This document shows positions 13,301-22,100 of a stretch of DNA of 64,000 bases, piece after piece. Origin of the DNA: Chaetorhynchus papuensis (lineage: Eukaryota > Chordata > Aves > Passeriformes > Rhipiduridae); contig VWYX01000082.1 of assembly GCA_013396525.1 (NCBI GenBank), forward strand, positions 96,353 to 160,352, in the 5' to 3' direction. Below the pieces are notes generated by a model. It saw only the letters and a program-made list of their open reading frames with translations, ran no database searches and was not told the DNA's origin. Positions within the stretch are counted from its first letter, which is position 1. Each line of letters starts with the position of its first letter. A program made the position numbers and the translations under genes.

Positions 13301-16300
13301 AAATACACAAGTAAAGAATAATCTGTGTTGGAAGAAATCTCTAGAAGTCACTTTGTCGAACACATCACTCAAGCGTAATAATTATATAAGAGTTTCATTT
13401 ATAGAGTAATTAAAATATATGAATGCATGAGTAATGTAACATCATACAATTGCTGGAACTCAGTAGCCCACAGTGCAGAATGATAGATTTTTGTCCTTCT
13501 CTGTGAACATAAAAAGTCCCTATTTCAACTGATCATATCACATTTCTGGAATATTACTCACTCAGTAGAAACTGGTTAATTACTATTGCTAACAAGTTTA
13601 CTTTAGTAAGACTTCTGTTGACTAGAACAGTTTTTAAATGAGTGCCATAAAGCTGAGTAATTTTCTTATTTAAAAACTGATTTTTAAAATATTGTCTCTT
13701 CATCCTCCCCTTTATAGAATTTTTTGTTTATTTTGTTTGGTGAAAACACATTATTTAATCCTACTGCTTGAAGACAAAAAACTATTTTTAATTTCTAATA
13801 AGAACAGAAATATTCAAGTGACAAAACGGCCTATTCCCTTTTCTTGCTTACTTAGTGTCTGAGTTGCTGAAGGAAATCCTCAACAAAATGTCAGTCTGTA
13901 CTTATCACCTACTGTTGGTGATTGCTATCTAAGCACCCAGCACAGGCAGAAAATGTCTATCCCATTTACTCAGTATCCATGTAAATGTCTGGAGAACAAA
14001 ACCCTGAAAGAGCAAACGGGAGTTCAAGCCTTAGGAACTACAGTTAGCAACAGTCCTGTTACAAGCACAGGCCAGTCCAGCAACATGTAAAGTCACTTCT
14101 GAACCTTTAATCTCCAGGTGACATGAGAGAGCAGGAAGTTCACAGAGAAGCTGGGAAAATTCTCTTTGCTTAGTCCACAGCTAAAGGATTACAGAATTGA
14201 TTCATCTATTTTGAATGTTTGCAATATGAAAAGTGTTTTGAAATTGTGCCTCTGCTTTCACAAGCTACTTTGCTTTGACTGACTGGAATTCCGCTCTTGT
14301 AAATTATTTGATTAAATGACAAGGGCTGTCTCAGCTGTGTAAGCGAAATGTTCTTTCAATGTTTGTTTAATTCCCCTAGATGAGCTGTTCATTCATCAAG
14401 TATTGTTGCAGACTACATTCATTGCCCTTCCCTGCCATTTCCTCCTTGATTTTGAAGGAGAATGGATTTTGCAAAGAGCTAGTGACTTCTATTGTGCTTT
14501 TAAGAATAGCAGGCACTCTGGAGTAGATGGTGTTACACTCATGCTAGTTAGGGATGAAAACAGGCTGGCCATCAGTGCATCCAGGCAGCTGCTTAAACTG
14601 TTTATGGTTTAAGGGTGGGTCCTTATACTGGAGATTAGAATCGGGGTACTCAAGGAACTCAGTTGAAAACAGATGCTTCAAAAACAAATAGTTTAAGTTA
14701 TAATATCGGACTTTGTTGCGTCTCATTAGATTCTTAATTGTATTTGCCCAGCAGTCATGAAGCCAGCTAGTTTACAGTTCAAAACTTGTTTTTCTTTAAA
14801 CATTGAGTGCAACTGAACACCATTCATCTAGGTTTTCCCTCATGTACTATCTTTTTCTAGCCAGAGCCATGATTCTGAAGGAGATTAAATGCATTTTAAA
14901 TATTGAGGAAGAATTTAAAAGTAATAACCACTGCACTCCTAAATATCTGTCAAATTATAAAACTCAGTGTACAAGGCAGGACTTGACTATAGTAAATGAG
15001 CTGTAGAAACAGCAGATAAGAAACAGGTACTGCCAGATTTAAATTTAGCAGGCTAAGTCTTCATGGGCTGCTTTGAAAAGGACTGTAAATAAGACTTCCC
15101 ACCACTGAGAACATTGTTTTCTTTAAAAATTTAAGTTGTCAGAGTAGGATAGTATCCTGAAATGTAGGGTTTTTTATAAAAAAAACCCCAAGTATGGCTT
15201 TGGAAAGCAAAGTTGGAAAATGTGGAAAAGAACTGCATAATTTCCTGACTGGATTTGATTAAGCAACACCACCTTCACTTCCAAGGGTAAACATAACAGT
15301 GATGCTCATGAAATATAAATTCTTAATAGCATCTACAGCCTTAATTAACCAACCACACAAGAGTTTCTAGGAAGCTGTGAAGAATGGCATTAAACAGAAA
15401 TGGCATTTTTTAGGATATGTTTTAATCTTGTTCGAATGACATGGAATACAAATACTACATGCATTATGGCAATAGCAATGTCCTACGTAGTGTGAGTAAA
15501 AGGCAGAATTTTAAAGGGGATCCTTCCTCAAGTCAGCTTCTTAAGAGCATGGTGTGCTCCGCTACAATAACAGGTACAGGCTGTTTAATGCATCATAACA
15601 CTAACAATAGGAGACCAGTAAACAATAAATATTTATTAGCCATTATCTTCCCTATGCATTGTAATTATTTTGTTTGCCTCCGTTGCTTTTAAATGTAGGG
15701 GAGTTTAGTCATCCCACCTACCGTTCCTTTTTATGATGCAGATTTTATCATTCCTTATGGAGTAAGTGTGACTTGATGTTTAATGTTATCAGAGATTTGA
15801 ATCATCAGAACAGATTAGATAAAAATTTTACCTCTTAAATGAGGGCTAAATACAAGCAAGGTAAATCCAATCTCAGTTTTAGGGTTATTGTTAGTGATAC
15901 AGGGTTTCTGAGCAGGAAGATCTGGGGGCAAGTGTAGTGGTCCTCCAGCCAGCCAGTGCCATCAATGAGAACTTAACTGAACCACCATGAAGGGAAGAGA
16001 CACAGTAGCATTTCCACACATTATGTATGACATTATTGTAGCTATAGATACACAACTATTATGCTGGTACATAGACACTTAACAGGAACAATTTTCTGAA
16101 CTGAGGATAATGATTTAAGTTCCTTAAATTACATGACATTTTCAAGAGGAAAAAAAAAATTAACAACCTGAATGTCTCATTATAAACAGTGCAACAATCT
16201 GTTGATTCTGGCTATGAGGCAGCATCCAAAGCAGGTAACTTTAGCATGTAGGTCTTAACTATTGCACTGGGTTTTATTAAGGTAAATACTTTATTATTGA

Positions 16301-18984
16301 AGTGTAGGAGTATGCTAGGGAAGACTGGCAGTATGGATAAAGCTTTGTATCTTCTTAAAACCAATACAAAAATCTCACTTGCAAAACACCCAAATGGCTG
16401 TTGGTAATTGAGATGCTCCTAATATTAAAAAGAGAGAGAGAGACAAAGAGAGATACAGCAGAGGTGTACATTTGGGGTTTATAGTCTGTTTTCTTTCGAG
16501 ACAATTTTGAGCTGTTAATGAGTTGCTTTTGGGTGTCCCAGGTACTGGCATTATCACAAGGCAATAATGCAGGACCTGCAAGTTCAGTGCTATGTTCCAG
16601 TGGAATCTGCATTGTGTACAAAACAAGTAGCTGATCTTTTGCAGAAACATGCACTTCTAAAAATGCTATTAATGGTATTAATATAACTTCATGCTACATG
16701 GATGCATGTCCTATCTGAAAGTTAACACTGGTTAACTGAGGGTATACTACAGTACCATTGAAAATGGTGATGCAGTGAAATGCTTCTGTGATGCAGTGAA
16801 AATCTTATCACAGTACAGATAGATGTGTGTGTTTATATATTAATAGCAAATGAGAAACTGAGAAGAGCTCATAGTTACCTCCCTTTGACCATTTGTATGA
16901 CAAGTCAAAAAGCAGACTACTCTATATAACAATATACTCATCCTGTTAGAGTCCCTTTGCAACCGAAAGCACAATGCTTCTCATTCCTGACTTAATAAAG
17001 ATCTGATATACTTCTTCATCCATCACTTGCTAGCCTTCGGCTGCTTTGTATTGAGAGCTGTTCTGCTAACTTAGGTGCTTTATAAAACAAATTACCTAAC
17101 TCGGATTTACTTTATCTCTTACTTTACCCCTTTGTGCATTAATCATTAAGAGGTTCATCTGAAGGTACCTATGGATACTTAAGATGGTTTAAATTAAGTC
17201 TTTTCCAGAACACTTTTATATTTTGTGATTTAAGTAAGATACTCATTGCTTAACACTGTAAGACACTGTTATGTTGGAAGAATTTAACTGTTCACTCTTT
17301 GTGCAAGAAAAGCTTAAATACAAGAAAGAGTGGGAAATTATGAGACTGTTTACTTTCCAGTGGCTTTTACTGTGAAGTGATTTATTTGTTTATATACAGA
17401 AGTTTACCTGTTTCCTGCTGTGTCTTCTTTTCTCTAGGGAGTGACTTACGTATTGAAACAGAGAGACAGTGTAAAAGTAAATAAAAATGGCCCAGGTGAG
17501 CTAGCTGCGTAAGGCAGATGATTAACCCAGGTCACTGTCCTGTGCTCCACAGACCCCTGAGAAAAAAAAGGTGATTTTCAGCTTATGCCGTTCAAGAGTT
17601 CAACACCGAGCTTCTGCAACTAGGAACTCCTCTCCTTTTTGAGTTTGTAAGCACAGACTTTGGAAGCTGGTTGCACTAGCTTTGGCACATATTTTTGTGT
17701 GAAAACACAGACAGGATGAAACCTCTTATCTCGCTCACTTGAACTGAGGGAGACAAGTTCAAATTGCTTGTCCTTCCGCTCCGAAGCACAGAGGCATTGA
17801 GGACGCTCTGATTACCCAGGAGAATGCCCTAACCACTGGGCTATCATGTTTTAAGAGTTATCTCTCTTGCCTACATTCCGTAAATATTCCCTGACGGGCG
17901 CAATGAATAAATATACAGAGTGGTTGAATGTCGCTGATGTTATGTAATAGTCCACATGCTTAGCACCTACAAAGATCCTTCTGTGTTACTTGAATAGTGT
18001 CGGCTGACACCCACAGCCGCTACCCACTTCGTGCTAGCTGAGCTCAGGGGCAGCGTAAGGACCGGAGACTCCAAAGGAGAGCAAGGGGCTGCTTTGCTAA
18101 CGTAGCTTCAGTGTACTTCAGAGCCACTGTCTCTCCCCAGACTATTCAACTTTCAGCAAAAAGTACAGCGAGCCAGCCCGGCTGTGGGTTCGCAAGTTTC
18201 TGTTTGGCCCTGCTGTAATTCCAGTGAAAGCACAGGGATGCTGGACACCGAGAAACAATAACTAACTAGTTTTGGGGTTTTGATTTTTTTTTTTTTGGTG
18301 GTGTTTGTTTGTTTGTTTGAGGGCGTTTGTGCTTCCGCTTTTGAAATCTGCGTTTTTTAAGCAGCTATTAATGTTACTTTATGCCCGGAAAATGCAAAAC
18401 CTTCTGGGTTGGCTCCTTACCTTCTCTCTTTGTTCTTCTCGAGAGCAGAACAAGATAATTGCACTTTATGCATGGAAGAATGGTTTGTCCCACTATGATT
18501 ACATTATTATTTCTCTCATATTATTGATATACATTGCTTTGATGAGTTATATGTCTGCTGCATGATGATGACCTTCTCTTCAACAGAACTGTAAATGACC
18601 TATCCTCAGGAAAAAACAGCAACTGATACAGCAGATGGGAGCCAGTTGTGAGATCCATCAGCCTATGAAATATTACCGAGTCAGGGCACATTTCAAAGAT
18701 AGCTGTATACCACTGAGTAGAGCATACTCCTGAATACGTTAATTGTGCTCAGATTGTTTTTTACGAGAGCCGTGTACTTTGGCAGGGTATCAGCACGTAG
18801 AGTGCTGTAAAACACCTGCAGGCAGAGCGCAAAAAAAGTTTTTTCTTTGTTCTGGGACTGAATTAAACGTTGTTCAATGTTTTTAAGTCCTTGCTCTTCC
18901 CCATAAAGCAAAGGAAACCACGCTTACCTGGAAGGCCAAGTTGTGCACTCCTGAGTGATCACGGTTGGTCTCCACCAGCTCCAT
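1239..18984 (-). CDS. SLC28A3: SLC28A3 (concentrative nucleoside transporter 3), 5' six coding exons, partial
   Basis: CNT3 is a plasma-membrane symporter that uses the sodium (and proton) gradient to import purine and pyrimidine nucleosides and nucleoside drugs. Join, in transcript order: 18928-18984, 11433-11534, 7443-7525, 4873-4964, 3281-3470, 1239-1383. The six exons sum to 669 nt (223 codons) with no stop, and every junction has AG acceptor and GT donor in matching phase (0, 0, 2, 1, 2, then 0). Predicted residues 1-100 are a polar cytoplasmic N-terminus. Likely membrane helices lie at about 101-122, 128-150, 172-191 and 198-218. Family-typical strings include LNFQRALPLF, QWFWLKW, DTAKQG, QLISFGGLVMY and FSKYPTR. 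The N-terminus (ending in a short exon with LAFQ) and the KYDEVCEFCKKHKT segment resemble CNT3 rather than CNT1 or CNT2, from my knowledge of the family. The remaining exons, which carry the substrate and sodium sites, lie left of the window; I saw no further exon in 1-1238. Confidence 0.93.
1384..3280 (-). other. SLC28A3 intron 5 (about 1.9 kb)
   Basis: Donor GTAAAT and acceptor TTATTTCCTAG. It includes a pyrimidine-rich stretch (about 1684-1735 on the plus strand). No mobile element recognised; the open frames inside it are short and without family features. Confidence 0.8.
3281..3470 (-). CDS. SLC28A3: SLC28A3 coding exon 5 (membrane helices 1-2)
   Basis: 190 nt completing codon 112 (Ala, G|CG) and encoding residues 113-174 plus two bases of Trp175. 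It starts YLAAVIAACSLNFQRALPLF, which finishes helix 1 and enters helix 2 (about residues 128-150), and ends with the amphipathic loop KYEDRIAGLFSPG and NQWFWLK. These are diagnostic for the SLC28 family and closest to CNT3. The donor is AAATG|GTAAAT. Confidence 0.96.
3471..4872 (-). other. SLC28A3 intron 4 (about 1.4 kb)
   Basis: Donor GTACAG and acceptor TTTCTGTGACAG. AT-rich sequence with no recognised repeat or exon. Confidence 0.8.
4873..4964 (-). CDS. SLC28A3: SLC28A3 coding exon 4 (start of membrane helix 1)
   Basis: 92 nt completing Gly81 and encoding residues 82-111, then the first base of codon 112. It begins LLEKKYDEVCEFCKKHKT and ends YGILIT. The basic/cysteine block KKYDEVCEFCKKHKT is a strong match to the conserved CNT3 segment just before the first helix. 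The acceptor is CCCCTAG|G and the donor ACAG|GTACAG. The hydrophobic part continues directly into exon 5, so the first predicted helix is split by an intron. Confidence 0.93.
4965..7442 (-). other. SLC28A3 intron 3 (about 2.5 kb)
   Basis: AT-rich intron sequence between exons 3 and 4. It contains the single ambiguous base (n at 6593) in this window. No mobile element or repeat recognised beyond short A/T tracts. Confidence 0.78.
6593..6593. other. Ambiguous base (n)
   Basis: A single undetermined base inside SLC28A3 intron 3. It does not affect coding sequence. Confidence 0.99.
7443..7525 (-). CDS. SLC28A3: SLC28A3 coding exon 3
   Basis: 83 nt encoding residues 54-80 plus two bases of codon 81: starts GDEYINIESDLHENK and ends DDEQPRLKG. 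The acceptor is TTTCCAG|GGGGAT and the donor AAAGG|GTAAT. The acidic run DDEQPRLKG corresponds in place to the acidic segment that precedes the first conserved block of mammalian CNT3. The Gly codon is split 2+1 with exon 4, and the phases agree. Confidence 0.88.
8020..8640. other. GC-rich block of unknown origin in SLC28A3 intron 2
   Basis: A stretch clearly richer in G and C than its surroundings, ending abruptly at the CR1 3' terminus at 8647. It carries an uninterrupted 177-codon frame on the plus strand (8114-8647) that runs to a stop just inside the CR1 boundary. I recognise no domain in that frame. Its composition (many Cys, Pro, Ala, His) looks like GC-driven chance coding rather than a protein family. 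It could be an unrecognised repeat or an inserted GC-rich fragment. Confidence 0.4.
8647..9055 (-). mobile_element. CR1 LINE 3' fragment
   Basis: Reads as the reverse complement of the avian CR1 3' end: on the plus strand it begins with the terminal ATCACAGAGTCATAGAATGG and continues through GGGACCTTAAAAATCATC, the CATCCAGGGATGGGGCATCC core and CTGAACAGCCACATCTCTCT. The element is therefore sense on the minus strand, the same strand as SLC28A3. It is 5'-truncated, about 0.41 kb, without coding capacity. The right boundary is approximate. Confidence 0.92.
9445..9496. repeat. Imperfect two-copy short direct repeat
   Basis: Two copies of a unit of the form TTGGGATAT...TGCTTCTCACA, starting at 9445 and 9473 (28-base period), with a few mismatches. 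It has no evident function. Confidence 0.6.
11433..11534 (-). CDS. SLC28A3: SLC28A3 coding exon 2
   Basis: This exon encodes residues 20-53, starting NDSDGVDVTNLKG and ending KTVHTNQ, in phase 0 at both ends (34 codons). The acceptor is TCCTAG|AAT and the donor CAG|GTATGT. The segment is polar and Asn/Lys/Ser-rich, consistent with the poorly conserved cytoplasmic tail of CNT3, which in mammals has a similarly placed Asn/Ser/Gln-rich stretch. Identification rests mainly on splice phase, position and weak similarity. Confidence 0.82.
11645..11903 (+). mobile_element. CR1 LINE 3' fragment
   Basis: Plus-strand CR1 3' region: CAAATGGCCTCAAGCTGCAC, GGTTTAGATTAGATATTAGG, CAGGCTGCCCAGGGAAGT and GGTTGGACTCGATGTTAGAG, ending near AATTCTGTGT. 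It belongs to the same subgroup as the copy at 40 kb (both have the GTG-GGTGTGGCACT-like block). About 0.26 kb, antisense to SLC28A3, 5'-truncated and non-coding. It ends about 110 bases upstream (in transcript direction, downstream) of the exon 2 acceptor region without disrupting it. Confidence 0.9.
17733..17848 (-). mobile_element. Possible tRNA-derived SINE remnant in intron 1
   Basis: On the minus strand, 17845-17827 contains a string of the form TAGCCCAGTGGTTAGGGCAT, which resembles a tRNA A box (TRGYNNARNNGG) as seen in tRNA-derived SINE heads. A possible B-box-like GTTCAAG string lies about 90 bases further on, near 17745. That spacing is longer than in a tRNA, so an insertion or chance match is possible. 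No poly(A) tail or CR1-type SINE tail was recognised. Confidence 0.4.
17878..18250. promoter_or_regulatory. CpG-enriched segment in SLC28A3 intron 1
   Basis: About a dozen CpG dinucleotides occur in about 0.37 kb, whereas neighbouring kilobases have few. The segment lies 0.7-1.1 kb inside the gene from the start codon. It may be an intronic regulatory element or alternative promoter; it is not dense enough for a classical CpG island. Function is inferred from composition and position only. Confidence 0.3.
18928..18984 (-). CDS. SLC28A3: SLC28A3 coding exon 1 (start codon)
   Basis: This exon encodes 19 residues beginning MELVETNRDHSG and ending LAFQ, followed by the donor CAG|GTAAGC. The start is chosen because the reading frame has an in-frame TAG at 19029-19027 upstream and no intervening ATG, and because mammalian CNT3 also begins MEL and ends its first coding exon with a GFQ-like sequence. 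The base at -3 is C, so the initiation context is only fair, but +4 is G. The exon ends in phase 0, matching the next exon. A longer frame overlapping it (start at 19148) is a different register and is not the gene. Confidence 0.85.
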
Positions 18985-19165
18985 GTGCTTGGTGTGGACG
19001 GGAGAGTTCTGGGTGAACGCTGGAAGCTACTTGCAGCACAGGGTAGAATCTGCCAGCACCTGATTAATCCATCCACAGCACCGGTATCACTTGAAGTCAA
19101 GTTAGCTGGAGGCCTTCTCAGGTTACTCTTACTCCGACTTAGCTCCACCTTCTCACTCCACTAGC
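18985..19165 (-). promoter_or_regulatory. Probable SLC28A3 5' leader / promoter-proximal region
   Basis: The sequence immediately upstream of the start codon should contain the 5' untranslated region. An in-frame TAG at 19029-19027 closes the frame. A weak TATA-like string (CATATAAGTATAC on the minus strand) lies near 19283-19297, about 300 bases before the ATG, but such AT-rich matches are common here and I do not assign a transcription start. A separate upstream non-coding exon cannot be excluded. Confidence 0.35.
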
Positions 19166-22100
19166 ACAGCCCCTTTTGGCCAGCATGGAAAACGGCCTTC
19201 AGAGACAAGAAAAGAGGATACCTGTAGGCCCAAGAAACATATTTCACCCAGTATATCTCTGGGTGATCCTAAAGGCAAATGTGTATACTTATATGTATTC
19301 TGTCCTTCCTCACTTGCATGGGAGAAAACTGTCCACAGCAGATTTTCAGAGGCCAACATGTTTTTTTGTCCTTTTTACAGGTATTCTCAAGTCATTATTT
19401 TTGTGATATTGTTGTAGCTTTATTTTCATAGTAGTTGGGGACTTCACCTAGCAGGAGAAAAAACGAAAATGCGAATAATGCTCAAAACTCTGACAAGTGC
19501 TGCTTAAACCACTTTCAGCTGGCATCCTGTATTTTTTGGCACCAAGTCTTTTGGTTATCTGTCCACAGATTACTCACCTTTAACTGAAGAGTTTTTCTAA
19601 CACTTTTCAGGCTTGCTATTTGCTGTATTACAAGTAGATGTTCTTAAAACTATCAATTTAGTCTCTTACCCATGTCTTTTGTTGACTGTGGACTTTGTGT
19701 ATGCAGCTTGTTCTGTATAAGTTCTGAAAATACTAGTGCTATTACAGACGCCAACGTCAGACAGGATTTGTGTGAATATAAATTTTGCCATTAGGAACAG
19801 CAAAAAAGACAGTGTTCTGTTTCTTGGAAATACAGCAAAGTATATTTATGAATTCATTAGCTGCCTACATTCATAACTTTTTACACGCAGATGGAAAATG
19901 TCATGAGTTATGCCTCACCCTGTGAAAAGCAAAAAACTATGCCCTGTTTTACGTATAAAACCAGAATGGATTGGCAGGACTGAATATATTATTTGAAATA
20001 ATGAGCGATTACATGAAAAATAAGATGATGCATCTTTCTGAGTAATCTTCCAATGGTTTTACTAATATTATAAATCACACTGTTGCAATATGTGCTTTCT
20101 GAATATTTTAACTACTGCTCAAAAAGGAGGACTAGCTGGGTTTTTGTTTGTGCAAGGAGTGCAGGGTTTGTAGTGATTTTTAGGTTTGCAGTGTTCAGAA
20201 TATTTTTGGTGACCCAGGTTTTGAAATCAACATGTTTATTGCTAATTGTATTTGTCGTGTGAGTAGATGAAATTTTCTGACTAATTACTTCTTTCTGCAC
20301 AACACTTTTTAGCAAGAAATAACTGCAAAGATCTTCAACAAGTTTTTATACAATTCGTGCTGATTTCTGCATACCTCATCTGTTTTTTCTTCCTTCCTTT
20401 CTTTCTTCTCTCCTCCTTCCAATTCTGAACATGCTTTTACTACAAGAAGGCAGAGGAAACAAGGCAGTGAATAATTTTCAAATCCAGTCCATGCAATCTT
20501 AAAATCTGTAATCTGCATTTGCATGGTTGGAAGAAAGTTCTACCCTCCCAACAATTACAAGACACAAGTATTTTCTGCTATTGTTTCTCGTCTTCTGGCA
20601 ATGCATTAGATAATTTTAAAAACTGTTTTTCTCATTAAAAAATCTCAGAATAACACAAACTCAATAGTTTCAGTGTGGTTTCCTCCTTTGAATTGTATTT
20701 TATGTTACAAAACTCTCAGGCTATTTAAAACAAAAGTATCCACACATCCAAGAAAAATCTTAAACTCACTATGAAAACCATGAAATATGTCATTTCTCTG
20801 TGGACAGAGGACCATATATTCAAAGAAAATTAGGTAAGTCACTGATATTGTTTTGACATGATCAGTCAGAATTATATTTAATGTTTGATTTACAGCAAAC
20901 CCCTTCCTGTTTCTGGTTAGTTTAAATACTTATTTGAAAACATGTTATGTGTATGAGGGATATTGCATCCCACCATTTCAACTGATAACAAGCCTGAATG
21001 TCTGTTTTCCACTTATGTGATTCCTTTGGCTGCAAGAAAGCATTAAAGACTCACATTCTTAAATTTGAGGATGTTTTTACAACAATAGATTAATTGCTAG
21101 GCTGAAACAAATATGTGTTGCCAAAATTCTACTGACTAATAGCAGGAAAAAAAAAAAAGACAATAATCTTAAAGTTGTTTCCAAAGATTAGTGTTAAGAA
21201 ACTTTATGTTCCATCCTACTATTTCTGCATAAACTCTGGAACCTCTTTATCTTATTTAGAGGAAGACCAATCAAAAGGCCTAATTCTCTTAGTGAATTTC
21301 ACATATAAATGAGATTTATATTTTTCCCAGTGTGAATCATACATGGAGGAAGTTTATTTTCATTTGAAGGAATAATTTTCCTGGGTGCTTCTCACTTCCA
21401 TTTTTAATGGGAGAAGTTTATTAATTTATTGAAAGAATGCTGCTTTTTCAGTTAGCAGGCCAGAGAAGCTAGAGAAGAAAAACATTTTACTGTATTAAAA
21501 CAACAATCTGGAAAAGCAGAAACTACTTTTCATAGAGAGACTAATGAAAACGTAATGTTAATGTTTTGGGTATTTTAAAAATATTATGTAGAGCTGGCAC
21601 AGTGAACTACTGTTATTTCATCATACATATGACCAAAACATAGAAAATTAATAAAATTTTGTAATTAATATTTCTAAAAAGTTTTGAATATAACAGCTAT
21701 TTTCTTGAATCCTTTCCTCAAGACATGTGAAAAGTGGTTTCAGTCACTCCCCAGAAATTTTTAAGGAAGCTGAATGTTATCACACCCTCAGGGTGTTTTT
21801 CCTTGTATTCTAGTGCAGATGAAGGAAACAAGAAGTCTTGTTAGTAAGATAGGCTTTCAGCTGAGCTTTTTGCTTAAAGGTTTGAGTGGCAAAGAAACTG
21901 AATGCTATGGCAAGTGAATAAAATATTGTGTTAGCAAATGGAACCTTCCCACTGCTAAATAACCCTGCTATGAAATCCTAATCACAAGGTAAAGCATTCA
22001 GAACCTCTTTGTGCTTCAAGTAACAGCACAGCAATGCTCAATTTGCTCTGAAATTGTTACACAGACTGGCTAGGCCAGAAAGGGGTTTTTTTTGGGTAGT

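Larger units (their letters stand above)
11535..18927 (-). other. SLC28A3 intron 1 (about 7.4 kb)
   Basis: Intron between the start-codon exon and exon 2, with donor GTAAGC and an acceptor ending CTAG. It holds a plus-strand CR1 fragment near its 3' end (11.65-11.90 kb), a possible tRNA-derived SINE near 17.8 kb, and a CpG-enriched segment at about 17.88-18.25 kb. The rest is AT-rich sequence with no recognised content. Its open frames are short and show no family similarity that I can see. Confidence 0.8.

Noticed and set aside
17827..17845. Functional tRNA gene
   Set aside because: Only an A-box-like string is present; no acceptor-stem pairing, properly spaced B box or terminator was seen.
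18924..19148. 74-codon minus-strand frame starting MELSRSK overlapping SLC28A3 exon 1
   Set aside because: It is in a different register from the start-codon exon; only the frame beginning at 18984 splices in phase with exon 2 and resembles the CNT3 N-terminus.
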